Positions 1 through 6,945 of a DNA stretch of 13,235 nucleotides are shown here, in pieces. This DNA comes from an uncultured Spirochaetaceae bacterium (GTDB lineage: Bacteria; Spirochaetota; Spirochaetia; Treponematales; Treponemataceae), in the NCBI GenBank assembly GCA_902766345.1, contig CACXDK010000039.1:1-13235 (forward strand). Direction: 5' to 3'. The notes beneath the pieces were generated by a model. The model was not told where the DNA came from. It ran no database searches and saw only the letters and a program-made list of their open reading frames with translations. Numbering within the stretch: the first letter of the stretch is position 1; every line of letters starts with the position of its first letter. The position numbers were made by a program, and so were the translations under genes.

Positions 1-2
1 TT

Positions 3-638
3 GTTGCTCCTATGGATCAGGTTCTTAAGGTCGGAACCGTTCTTGGTCGCACTTTGCAAGTGTTCGATTATGGTGAAAAAGCTATTGTTCAGAATATGGT
101 CTCTTTGTCAGAGAAGGCTCGTCGTGAAGGTATTCTTGCTTTGGAAGAAGGACTGGAAGACCTTGATGATCCTTTCTTGAAAGAAGGCTTGCGTCTTATG
201 GTTGACGGTAGTGACGGTAATGTTATTAGAGCTATTTTGGAAAGTGAAATGGCAAAGACGGAACAGCGTCACATGACTTATATTAATATTGTTAACCAGT
301 GGGCTGGTTACGGTCCAGGTTTCGGAATGATGGGTACCGTTATTGGTCTTATTGGTATGTTGCGCAACCTTGAAGATAAAAGTTCCCTCGGTCCTAACAT
401 GGCTACAGCTTTGATTACTACGCTGTACGGTTCTTGGGTTGCTAACTGGTTGTTCGGTCCTATGGCTCAGAAACTTATAGGTCAAAATTCTGCAGAAATG
501 AATGCAAAGGAAATGGTTATTGAAGGAATCCTTTCTATTCAGCAGGGTGATAACCCTCGTGTTCTTGCTCAGAAACTTCTTACATATCTCGATCCAAAAT
601 CACGAAAGGCAATTGAAGGCGAAGTTCTTAAGGACTAA
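3..638 (+). CDS. motA: Flagellar stator protein MotA (5' partial)
   Basis: MotA is the inner-membrane subunit of the flagellar stator; with MotB it forms the ion channel that drives the rotor. The frame is open from the first full codon, so the start and the first two membrane helices lie upstream. Counting from the first internal Met (base 12), the cytoplasmic loop holds an ARREG...LEE stretch that matches the charged region (R90/E98 in E. coli) contacting FliG. Two hydrophobic helices follow, at about 99-117 and 131-150. They contain Pro102 in YGPGFGMMGT and Pro150 in WLFGPMAQ, spaced like the two conserved channel prolines (P173/P222) of E. coli. The 208 visible residues fit the last four fifths of a family protein of about 260 aa. 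motB starts 14 nt after the stop. Identification is secure; ion specificity cannot be read from it. Confidence 0.96.
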   Translation, partial: VAPMDQVLKVGTVLGRTLQVFDYGEKAIVQNMVSLSEKARREGILALEEGLEDLDDPFLKEGLRLMVDGSDGNVIRAILESEMAKTEQRHMTYINIVNQWAGYGPGFGMMGTVIGLIGMLRNLEDKSSLGPNMATALITTLYGSWVANWLFGPMAQKLIGQNSAEMNAKEMVIEGILSIQQGDNPRVLAQKLLTYLDPKSRKAIEGEVLKD

Positions 639-652
639 GGTAGGAACGGCAG

Positions 653-1375
653 ATGGCAAAAAGAGAAAAAAAAGAACCGGAAAAACCGTCCACTGCGTGG
701 CAGGGTACGTATGGAGACATGATTACGCTCATGCTCTGCTTCTTCGTTGCCCTTTATGATCCTACAGAAACTGATTCAGCTGCACTTGCGGCTCTTTCTG
801 CTTCCCTTCAGAATAATAATACTGGTGGTGGAATCTCTTTAAGTAATGGTCGGCTTGCTGACCTTGGTAATGTTGTCAGTTCTCTTTCTTCTATGGAGCG
901 TGGTAAGTCTCTTGGTCCAACCATGAAAAAAGCCGTAAGTATTTTTGCTCCAGAAGTAAAATCAAATAAAATTACAATCACAAGCGATGAAAGGGGAATC
1001 GTAATTTCTCTTGCTTCCGATGCATTCTTTTCACAGGGAAGTGCTGAACTTAATATTGATGAAACAAGAGAGACTCTTATTCGTCTTTCACAGTTCTTTA
1101 ATGATAGTGCAATGAAAGACCGTAAATTCAGAATAGAAGGTCACACTGATAATACTCCTGTTCCAGAAGATGGTGAATTTAGGAGTAACTGGGAACTTTC
1201 TACAACTCGTGCGGCTAATGTTTTGCACTATCTTTCTGATTTTGGTGTTAATGAAAATCAGTTTTCTTTGGCGGGATATGCCAATACGCGTCCTAAGTTT
1301 AGTAATGATACTGCAGATGGAAGGGCTTATAACAGGCGTGTTGACATTATTATTCTGGATGATGCTCATTTTTAG
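653..1375 (+). CDS. motB: Flagellar stator protein MotB
   Basis: MotB is the peptidoglycan-anchored stator subunit and carries the ion-binding aspartate. At 240 aa it is complete. A basic cytoplasmic N-terminus (KREKK) is followed by one transmembrane helix at about 20-36, with the essential Asp at residue 22 in [13 protein letters not shown], the position of E. coli Asp32. A flexible Asn/Gly/Ser-rich periplasmic linker (about 50-85) leads to an OmpA/MotB peptidoglycan-binding domain. Its signature GHTDN is at 163-167, followed by N179-W180-x-L-S-x-x-R-A at 179-187 and the NRRV motif at 227-230. An AAGGTAGG stretch overlapping the motA stop serves as ribosome binding site, and the 14-nt gap argues for co-transcription with motA. 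After the stop comes a 93-nt gap with a promoter candidate, so motB may close one transcriptional subunit. Nothing in the protein is unusual. Confidence 0.97.
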   Translation: MAKREKKEPEKPSTAWQGTYGDMITLMLCFFVALYDPTETDSAALAALSASLQNNNTGGGISLSNGRLADLGNVVSSLSSMERGKSLGPTMKKAVSIFAPEVKSNKITITSDERGIVISLASDAFFSQGSAELNIDETRETLIRLSQFFNDSAMKDRKFRIEGHTDNTPVPEDGEFRSNWELSTTRAANVLHYLSDFGVNENQFSLAGYANTRPKFSNDTADGRAYNRRVDIIILDDAHF

Positions 1376-1404
1376 TGGAATTATATAAATTTTTCTTTAA
1401 TTTC

Positions 1405-1431
1405 TACAGTTAAAGAATAATTTGCCGATAA
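1405..1431 (+). promoter_or_regulatory. Candidate sigma-28 (FliA-type) promoter upstream of fliL
   Basis: In the motB-fliL gap, TACAGTTA (1405-1412) and GCCGATAA (1424-1431) are separated by exactly 11 nt. The enterobacterial FliA consensus is TAAAGTTT-N11-GCCGATAA, so the -10 element matches 8 of 8 and the -35 element 6 of 8. An AT-rich tract lies directly upstream (about 1378-1403). Transcription would begin near 1438, leaving a leader of about 30 nt before the fliL ATG with a strong GGGAGG (1458-1463). Sequence match and spacing are seen directly; activity is inferred. Confidence 0.65.
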
Positions 1432-1468
1432 GGTATATAAAGTACGTTAAATAAATTGGGAGGATGTT

Positions 1469-2020
1469 ATGGCAGATGAAAATGCAGATGACTTGGGCGC
1501 AGGAGACCTTGGCGGAGATAGTGGTTCTTCAGGAAAAGGCGGATTAAAAGGTGCGTTTCCAGCTTTGCTTAAATGGATTTTAATTGCACTTGCTGCTGTC
1601 ATATTTATTATTACAGTTGTATTTGTTGCTGTTAAGCTTATGACTGGTAATGGTAAATCCCAGACTGCTATTCCTATTAGCGAAGAATATACAATTCAGC
1701 GTGAAGATTACGACTGGTATACATCTCTTGATCAGGTTCGTACACAGACTAATGATGCGATTCCTGCAAGTGTTGTGGTTCAGGTTGCTCTTGGGTATAA
1801 AAAGGATGATAAAGCAACCGCTACTGAAATAACAGCAAGAAGAATTGAAATTATTGACTTTTTGCGTCGTTATTTCTCTACTAAAACTCAAGAAGAATTG
1901 AGACCTGAAAATGAGGAGTTACTGAAACAGCAGATTCGTGATCAGATTAACGATGATATTCTGAGTAATGCAAGAATCAGAGCTGTTATGTTTACAGCAA
2001 AAGACGTTGTAGCACAGTAA
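1469..2020 (+). CDS. fliL: Flagellar basal body-associated protein FliL
   Basis: FliL is a single-pass inner-membrane protein that surrounds or supports the stator and affects torque and, in spirochaetes, stator assembly and the orientation of periplasmic flagella (family knowledge). The 183-aa product has an acidic Gly/Ser-rich cytoplasmic N-terminus (1-25), one clear transmembrane helix at about 33-57 (LLKWILIALAAVIFIITVVF), and a periplasmic domain at 65-183. The C-terminal part, with the I-D-F-L-R-R-Y-F segment and a helix leading to R-A-V-M-F-T, matches the FliL core where the chain returns to a conserved beta strand. The start at 1469 is supported by GGGAGG five nt upstream. It is the first gene after the sigma-28-like promoter and lies 35 nt before fliM. 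FliL sequences diverge widely, so the call rests on topology, C-terminal pattern and position. Confidence 0.9.
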   Translation: MADENADDLGAGDLGGDSGSSGKGGLKGAFPALLKWILIALAAVIFIITVVFVAVKLMTGNGKSQTAIPISEEYTIQREDYDWYTSLDQVRTQTNDAIPASVVVQVALGYKKDDKATATEITARRIEIIDFLRRYFSTKTQEELRPENEELLKQQIRDQINDDILSNARIRAVMFTAKDVVAQ

Positions 2021-2055
2021 TAAAAAGTAGTAACTAAAATAGGGTGGATTAAGAC

Positions 2056-3093
2056 ATGAATGAAGTTCTGTCACAAGATGAAATAGATCAACTTCTCCAG
2101 GCAATAAGTACAGGTGAAAGTGAGTCTGATGACTTTAAGCCGGTTAGTGATACTCGCCGTATTAAAATCTATGACTTTAGACGTCCTGACAAGTTCTCAA
2201 AGGAACAGATTCGTACTGTTTCCAACATGCATGAGACATTTGCCCGTCTTACCACTACAAGTCTTTCTGCACAGTTGAGAACGCTTGTTCATACTCATGT
2301 GGCTTCTGTTGACCAGTTGACTTATGAAGAGTTCATACGTTCTATTCCTACTCCGACTACACTGGCGGTAGTTAATATGGATCCTCTTAAGGGAAATGCA
2401 GTTCTTGAAATTGCTCCTGAGATTACTTTCATAATGATTGACCGCCTTTTCGGAGGTTCTGGAGATACTGGTGGAAAGGTAAACCGAGACCTTACAGATA
2501 TTGAACAGTCTGTTATGGAAGGTATAATTGTTCGTATTCTTGCAAATATGCGAGAATCTTGGACTCAGGTAATAGATTTGCGTCCTCGTCTGCAGCAGAT
2601 TGAAACAAATCCTCAGTTTGCCCAGATTGTTCCTCCTAGTGAAATGGTTATTCTGGTAACTTTGGAAATCAAGATTGGAGACGAGGCAGGTATGATGAAT
2701 ATCTGTATACCATATCTTACTATAGAACCTATAGTTTCAAAACTGTCTTCTCAGTTTTGGTTCAGTTCTGTACGCCGTAGTTCTACAACACAGTATCTTG
2801 GTACTTTGAAAGAAAAACTTTCAGATGTTGAAATGGAACTGGTTGCAGCGATAGGTTCTGAAAAAGTTCCTATTCGTGATGTTGTAAATTTACATGTAGG
2901 TGATGTTATTCGCCTTGCAAATACAAAAATCACAGACCCGTTGACACTTGCTGTGGGAAATAAAAAGAAATTTTACTGTCAGCCTGGTGTTGTGGGTAAG
3001 AAAATGGCAATTCAGGTAATTGCAAAGACAAATCAGGATGATGACGACGAGTTTGAAGAATTAACAACTGCTGAAGGAGAAGAATCTGTATGA
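2056..3093 (+). CDS. fliM: Flagellar motor switch protein FliM
   Basis: FliM is the middle layer of the rotor switch (C-ring); it binds CheY-P and passes the signal to FliG to set rotation direction. The 345-aa protein has the expected three parts. The N-terminal CheY-P-binding peptide LSQDEIDQLL is at 5-14, and is followed by an acidic linker. The CheC-like middle domain (about 45-240) carries the GGSG loop at 133-136, which contacts FliG. The C-terminal SpoA/FliN-like domain (about 250-325) ends in an acidic tail (DDDDEFEE). GGGTGG at 2042-2047, 8 nt before the ATG, is a good ribosome binding site. The stop overlaps the fliY start in ATGA, indicating translational coupling and fitting the need for matched amounts of the two C-ring proteins. 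Confidence 0.97.
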   Translation: MNEVLSQDEIDQLLQAISTGESESDDFKPVSDTRRIKIYDFRRPDKFSKEQIRTVSNMHETFARLTTTSLSAQLRTLVHTHVASVDQLTYEEFIRSIPTPTTLAVVNMDPLKGNAVLEIAPEITFIMIDRLFGGSGDTGGKVNRDLTDIEQSVMEGIIVRILANMRESWTQVIDLRPRLQQIETNPQFAQIVPPSEMVILVTLEIKIGDEAGMMNICIPYLTIEPIVSKLSSQFWFSSVRRSSTTQYLGTLKEKLSDVEMELVAAIGSEKVPIRDVVNLHVGDVIRLANTKITDPLTLAVGNKKKFYCQPGVVGKKMAIQVIAKTNQDDDDEFEELTTAEGEESV

Positions 3094-4226
3094 GTGAAGG
3101 ATCAATATCACAGGAAGAAATAGATGCATTGCTGTCTGGAGTGGATACAGGTGGTCTGAATGCTAGCGGTTCTACTAAAGCAGATCCTCAGATTGCAATA
3201 GATATTCCTACTCTGTCTAAGTTTGCAGATGATATAAAAGATAAATTGGCTGCAAATCTTAATACAATGACAGGCACTGAAATAAAGGCAGAATCTCCTA
3301 CTGTAGAGGAATTGGATAGAAATCAGTTCCTTGCAAAGATTCCAGAAAACGTTGTTGCTGTAATGCATGATTTTTCAACAGGTTTAAGTGGAGACCATCT
3401 TTTTGTTCTGTCTCCAGAATTTGCACAGAAACTTGTTGGTTTGATTAATAAAGAAGACAATGCTTCACTTGATGATATGGCATTGTCTGTTATTTCAGAA
3501 GTAGTTTCAAATCATTCAGGAACTGAAATAACATCTTTGAGTGCAGGTGGAAAACTTCCAGGACTTGCTACGAATCCTCCTGAGGCTGTAAATCAGCCAA
3601 AAGCAATGGTTCGTATGCCTCAGAATAAATTTGCATTGTTTACATATCCTATAACAATTGATGGAACTTCTTTCAATTTATGGGAAGCTGTAAGCAGTTC
3701 TGTTGCAGATGGAATGGCAAGAGCTTTGGGTGGCGGAGCTGCCCCTGCAGCTCCTGCTCAGGATGCTGCTAGTCTTGGTATGGGAGCAATGATGGGTGGT
3801 GCTCAGATGATGGGTGGTGCACAAATGATGGGTCAACCAAATATGATGGCACAGCCGGCTATGATGCCTCAGATGGGAGTTAATATGAATGGTATGATTG
3901 GTACTCCTCCAAACGTTCAGTCACTGCAGTTCCCTAACTTGCAGCCTGTAATGGGAAATGCGGAGCAGGGTAATATTGGTCTTATCATGGATGTCTTTAT
4001 GGAGATGACCGTAGAACTCGGTCGTACAAAGAAAACCATAAAAGAAATCCTTGGTATGGGTGAAGGAACTATTATTGAGCTTGATAAATTGGCTGGTGAG
4101 CCGGTAGATATATTAGTAAACCATAAGCCTATTGCAAAAGGTGAAGTTGTAGTTATTGACGAAAACTTTGGTGTTCGTGTAACGGAAATTCTTCCTGCTA
4201 TCGAACATGTAACGAGCCAGATGTAG
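3090..4226 (+). CDS. fliY: Flagellar motor switch protein FliY (CheC-like plus FliN/SpoA)
   Basis: FliY replaces or supplements FliN in the C-ring and in Bacillus also dephosphorylates CheY-P. The 378-aa product opens with a second CheY-binding-type peptide, ISQEEIDALL (6-15), like that of FliM. A CheC-like domain spans about 40-208, and the FliN/SpoA domain about 295-372. The CheC family motif is [D/S]x3Ex2Nx22P. Here the second half-site reads S133-x3-E137-x2-S140-x22-P163, so the Asn is replaced by Ser. The first reads D51-x3-A55-x2-N58, so the Glu is replaced by Ala. Phosphatase activity is therefore doubtful. A Met/Gly/Gln linker (231-269) with Met-Met pairs every six residues joins the two domains. 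The gene overlaps fliM by 4 nt and is followed by a terminator-like hairpin, so it may close a fliL-fliM-fliY unit. Confidence 0.95.
   Translation: MSEGSISQEEIDALLSGVDTGGLNASGSTKADPQIAIDIPTLSKFADDIKDKLAANLNTMTGTEIKAESPTVEELDRNQFLAKIPENVVAVMHDFSTGLSGDHLFVLSPEFAQKLVGLINKEDNASLDDMALSVISEVVSNHSGTEITSLSAGGKLPGLATNPPEAVNQPKAMVRMPQNKFALFTYPITIDGTSFNLWEAVSSSVADGMARALGGGAAPAAPAQDAASLGMGAMMGGAQMMGGAQMMGQPNMMAQPAMMPQMGVNMNGMIGTPPNVQSLQFPNLQPVMGNAEQGNIGLIMDVFMEMTVELGRTKKTIKEILGMGEGTIIELDKLAGEPVDILVNHKPIAKGEVVVIDENFGVRVTEILPAIEHVTSQM
3789..3866 (+). repeat. 18-bp-period Met-Met repeat in the fliY linker
   Basis: ATGATG (or the same dipeptide) occurs at 3789, 3807, 3825, 3843 and 3861, exactly 18 bp apart, encoding Met-Met at FliY residues 234, 240, 246, 252 and 258. 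The first units share GGTGGTGC(T/A)CA(G/A) between the pairs (Gly-Gly-Ala-Gln); later units have drifted to GQPN and AQPA. This looks like slippage or unequal-crossover expansion of a short coding unit within the interdomain linker. Confidence 0.85.
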
Positions 4227-4237
4227 TTGGATATGAC

Positions 4238-4287
4238 CTGTTCTGCCTTACTATGGGGATAGTAATATTGGGCAGAACAGTTTTTTT
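4238..4287 (+). terminator. Strong intrinsic terminator-like hairpin between fliY and fliO
   Basis: CTGTTCTGCC (4238-4247) pairs perfectly with GGCAGAACAG (4271-4280). Inside it TTACTAT (4248-4254) pairs with ATAGTAA (4259-4265) around a GGGG loop, with a 5-nt bulge (TATTG) on the 3' side. A run of seven T follows directly (4281-4287). This has all the parts of a rho-independent terminator. It sits 12 nt after the fliY stop, yet genes of the same operon follow, so it probably attenuates transcription and does not end it fully. No clear new promoter is visible between the T-run and fliO. Confidence 0.85.
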
Positions 4288-4289
4288 AT

Positions 4290-4298
4290 GGGTGGGGG
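4290..4298 (+). promoter_or_regulatory. Ribosome binding site that may decide the fliO start
   Basis: GGGTGGGGG begins 2 nt after the terminator T-run. It resembles the sites ahead of fliM (GGGTGG, 8 nt spacing) and flhA (GGGTGGG, 6 nt spacing). In the fliO frame no ATG, GTG or TTG lies at a normal distance downstream; ATT at 4307 lies 8 nt away. The match to the neighbouring sites is seen; use of ATT as start is inferred. Confidence 0.5.
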
Positions 4299-4324
4299 AT
4301 ATTACGATTTACTCTAGGTGGAAA

Positions 4325-4969
4325 ATGGCAGTTATGGTAGCTGCCTTATTCTTGTTTTTAGTGCCTTTCTGTGTTGCTCAGAATGTAAAAGAAACTTCTG
4401 GTAATCAGCAGTCGGTTCAAGTTGATGAATCTCAAAGTGGGAAATCAATTTTTACCGAAGAGGATGAATCAAAGCTTCCTATTATGACTGATACTGGAAG
4501 TTCTAATGTTGCAGCAGCTCCTTATTCTACTGGTGGAATAGGTGTGTATGTGCGGATGATTATCATGCTTTTGATAGTTGTCGCTCTTATTTATGCTGTA
4601 TTCCGTTTTTTAAAGACTTCTGGAAAAGTTCAAATACTAAATGATGATACTTTTTTACGGAAAGTTTCTGCTATTTCTCTAGGTAATGGAAAATCTGTAC
4701 AGATTATTACCCTTATTGATAGTGCCTTCCTTATTGGTGTTACAGAAAATTCTATAAATCTTATTTCTGAAATAAAAGATAAAGAACTGATAGATGCTCT
4801 TAATCTATATGCAGATAAGCATGATAGTACAGCCCGTCCTAAGAATTTTGCAGATGTTCTTTCTTTGTTTATGCCTTCTTCTAAAAAAAATATATTTGAA
4901 AATAGTGATTCCGAAAGAATCTTGAATTCTTTAGGAAAGCAAGAACAGAATTTGGATAGTGGAGAGTAA
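4325..4969 (+). CDS. fliO: Flagellar export protein FliO (FliZ in spirochaetes)
   Basis: FliO helps assemble the FliP-FliR core of the flagellar type III export gate. The protein has an N-terminal signal-like helix (MAVMVAALFLFLVPFCVAQ from base 4325), a Ser/Gln-rich periplasmic stretch, a transmembrane helix (VRMIIMLLIVVALIYAVFRFL) and a cytoplasmic FliO domain containing ISLGNGKSVQII and a LIGVTENSINLI strand. The start is unresolved. An ATG at 4253 lies inside the terminator hairpin and is unlikely. ATG 4325 has AGGTGG only 3 nt upstream, and ATG 4334 has it 12 nt upstream. The best ribosome binding site, GGGTGGGGG (4290-4298), lies 8 nt before an in-frame ATT at 4307, whose product would gain the basic residues Arg and Lys expected ahead of a signal helix. 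I give 4325 as the conservative canonical start. fliP begins 3 nt after the stop. FliO is poorly conserved, so the call leans on topology and position. Confidence 0.85.
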   Translation: MAVMVAALFLFLVPFCVAQNVKETSGNQQSVQVDESQSGKSIFTEEDESKLPIMTDTGSSNVAAAPYSTGGIGVYVRMIIMLLIVVALIYAVFRFLKTSGKVQILNDDTFLRKVSAISLGNGKSVQIITLIDSAFLIGVTENSINLISEIKDKELIDALNLYADKHDSTARPKNFADVLSLFMPSSKKNIFENSDSERILNSLGKQEQNLDSGE

Positions 4970-4972
4970 GAT

Positions 4973-5806
4973 ATGAAGTCTAATATATGTAAAATTGTAC
5001 TTATTTTCCTGATGCTGTTTGTATGTTCTTCTTCATTATCTGCTCAATCTGCAGGCAATGAAAATTTTCCATCTGGTTCAACTCATGGAACTACTGAAAT
5101 GTCAGAAAAAACTACAGGAATTGATTTCCCGAATATTTCATTTTCTGCTACTTCTCCAAAGAATGGAAAGGAAGTTGCATTCAGCGTAGAACTTTTACTT
5201 TTGCTTTCTCTGTTGACTATAGCACCAAGTCTTATACTTCTTGTTACGAGTTTTCTGCGTTTTTCTATTGTACTTGATTTTATAAAAAGGGCTTTGTCTT
5301 TGCAGCAGGTGCCACCTACGGCTGTTCTTAATGGTATTGCTTTGTTTATGACATTATTCTGTATGTGGCCTACATTTAAGAATGTGTATGATAAGTCTTT
5401 TACTCCTCTTTATAACAATGAAATATCTTTATCTGAGGCTTATAAAGAAGCAGAGGCACCTCTTAGACTGTTTATGTATCGACAGATGTCAGATGACACT
5501 TCTTATATTGGAACATTTATGAATATGGCTAGATTGGAAAAGCCTGATACTTTGGAAGATGTCCCAACTTATGTGCTTATTCCTGCTTACATTTTACATG
5601 AACTTACTGTTGCATTTAAAATAGGTGTAATACTCTATATACCATTTATTGTCATTGATATGGTTGTTGCAAGTATTTTGATGAGTATGGGAATGATGAT
5701 GCTTCCTCCTGTTCAGATTTCTATGCCTTTTAAGCTTATGCTTTTTGTTCTTGTGGACGGTTGGGGACTTCTTACAACTCAGCTTTTTAACAGTGTTATT
5801 CACTAG
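4973..5806 (+). CDS. fliP: Flagellar type III export gate protein FliP
   Basis: FliP forms the pentameric core of the export gate with FliQ and FliR. The 277-aa product has a cleavable signal peptide (KIVLIFLMLFVCSSSLSAQS, about 7-26) and a short periplasmic segment. The FliP core follows: a hydrophobic helix with TIAPSLILLVTSFLRFSIVL (82-101), LQQVPPTAVLNGIALF (110-125), a periplasmic/central segment, and the strongly conserved C-terminal block with ELTVAFKIG (210-218), PFIVIDMVVAS (224-234), MGMMMLPP (239-246) and VDGW (261-264). Length is slightly above that of E. coli FliP because of the extended N-terminus. GGAG at the end of fliO precedes the ATG, so translation of the two is probably coupled. 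The call is secure. Confidence 0.97.
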   Translation: MKSNICKIVLIFLMLFVCSSSLSAQSAGNENFPSGSTHGTTEMSEKTTGIDFPNISFSATSPKNGKEVAFSVELLLLLSLLTIAPSLILLVTSFLRFSIVLDFIKRALSLQQVPPTAVLNGIALFMTLFCMWPTFKNVYDKSFTPLYNNEISLSEAYKEAEAPLRLFMYRQMSDDTSYIGTFMNMARLEKPDTLEDVPTYVLIPAYILHELTVAFKIGVILYIPFIVIDMVVASILMSMGMMMLPPVQISMPFKLMLFVLVDGWGLLTTQLFNSVIH

Positions 5807-5832
5807 AAAATCTGCTTTTTAAGGAGGTGTGA

Positions 5833-6111
5833 ATGAGTCTTAATACTATAACTGGCATTATGCAGTCAGGAATATTCTTAGTTTTCAAACTGTGTGCTCC
5901 TGTTCTTGGAGGAGCATTGATTATTGGTCTTGTGGTGGCTATATTTCAGGCCACAACTTCTATTCAGGAATCTACACTTACGTTTCTTCCTAAATTAGCT
6001 GTAATACTTCTGGTTCTTGCTTTATTGGGTGGCTGGATGTTTACAGAATTAAGGACTTATATGATAAATCTGTATAATCTTATTCCGCAGATGGCGAAAA
6101 TGGGCAGGTGA
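5833..6111 (+). CDS. fliQ: Flagellar type III export gate protein FliQ
   Basis: FliQ subunits stack on the FliP-FliR complex and complete the export pore. The 92-aa product has the usual family size (about 89 aa) and two hydrophobic helices at about 14-38 and 53-75. Between them lies the hallmark loop GLVVAIFQATTSIQESTLTF (32-51), ending in PK. The ATG is preceded by AAGGAGGTG (5821-5829), one of the strongest ribosome binding sites in the window, which would favour high translation of a protein needed in several copies. It lies 26 nt after fliP and 9 nt before fliR. Confidence 0.97.
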   Translation: MSLNTITGIMQSGIFLVFKLCAPVLGGALIIGLVVAIFQATTSIQESTLTFLPKLAVILLVLALLGGWMFTELRTYMINLYNLIPQMAKMGR

Positions 6112-6120
6112 TGATCTGAG

Positions 6121-6945
6121 ATGTTAGAAACGGTTGTGGAAAATGCACCTGTCTTTTTTCTTGTAGCAGCAAGATGTGTTGCACTTATAATGGTGAGCCC
6201 TTTATTTTCTTCGAAAAGAGTTCCTCGTTTTGCAAAATTTGCCCTTGCTGGTTACATGTCATATTTCATTTTTCCACAGGTTTCATTAACAGCTGGTCCT
6301 TATGCTGCATATTCTTCTTATGTCTCTTCTACAGGCAGGTTTACTCAAGAATATATTTTTATTTTGATTGGCGAAGTTCTGATAGGACTTATTATTGGAT
6401 TTTATGTTTCTGTTATTTTTTCTGCATTCAGTACCGCAGGTCAATTTTTTGCATTTCAGATGGGATTTTCTGCCAGTCAGGTTTATGATTCTTTAAGTGA
6501 AGTTGAAAATCCTTTGATGGGAGAATTTTTTAATTTTATAGCTTTGCTTGTATTTCTTCAAAATCACTGGTTCCAAAGATTGTTTTTAGGTGGTTTAGTT
6601 TCAAGTTTTAAGTCTCTTAATTTGTTTTCTATTATTGATCATACAGACAGACTTTCTTCTTTTATGCTTTCAAGTTTGACAATTCTGTTTAAAGATTCCC
6701 TTACAATTGCTCTTCCTCTTATGGGAACTTTATTTTTAATAAATGTTTGCATGGGAATGCTTGCAAAAGCGGCTCCTCAGATGAATCTTCTTGCTGAAGG
6801 TTTTCCAATACTTATGCTTACAAGCTTTTTCCTGCTGACTGTTTTAATGCCAGCTATTTGTGAGTTCTTTGAAGATGGTTTTGTAAGTGGTTTTCATCAT
6901 TTGGAAAATCTATTCCTGCAGTTTGGTGGCGGAGGCATAGAGTGA
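6121..6945 (+). CDS. fliR: Flagellar type III export gate protein FliR
   Basis: FliR is present once per export gate, where it completes the FliP5-FliR1 helix and contacts FlhB. The 274-aa, very hydrophobic protein matches the family in length. Conserved stretches include ARCVALIMVSPLFSSKRVP (17-35), the IGEVLIGLIIGF block (83-94), STAGQFFAFQMGFS (104-117) and the diagnostic MGMLAKAAPQMNLLAEGFPI (211-230). The ribosome binding site before the ATG is weak (a GGGCAGG at the end of fliQ), which suits coupled translation and the low copy number. Its TGA overlaps the GTG start of flhB (GTGA, 6942-6945). Confidence 0.97.
   Translation: MLETVVENAPVFFLVAARCVALIMVSPLFSSKRVPRFAKFALAGYMSYFIFPQVSLTAGPYAAYSSYVSSTGRFTQEYIFILIGEVLIGLIIGFYVSVIFSAFSTAGQFFAFQMGFSASQVYDSLSEVENPLMGEFFNFIALLVFLQNHWFQRLFLGGLVSSFKSLNLFSIIDHTDRLSSFMLSSLTILFKDSLTIALPLMGTLFLINVCMGMLAKAAPQMNLLAEGFPILMLTSFFLLTVLMPAICEFFEDGFVSGFHHLENLFLQFGGGGIE

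Noticed and set aside
1376..1404. AT-rich near-palindrome after motB as a terminator
   Set aside because: The possible stem is short and all A/T without a stable GC core; it is better read as an AT-rich upstream tract for the 1405 promoter candidate.
1411..1431. TAAA at 1411-1414 as -35 element for GCCGATAA
   Set aside because: The spacing would be only 9 nt; TACAGTTA at 1405 gives the correct 15 nt from the first four bases and a better extended match.
4253..4324. ATG 4253 as start of fliO, giving a 238-aa protein
   Set aside because: This ATG lies in the inner stem and loop of the terminator hairpin, has no ribosome binding site, and puts an unconvincing segment before the signal helix.
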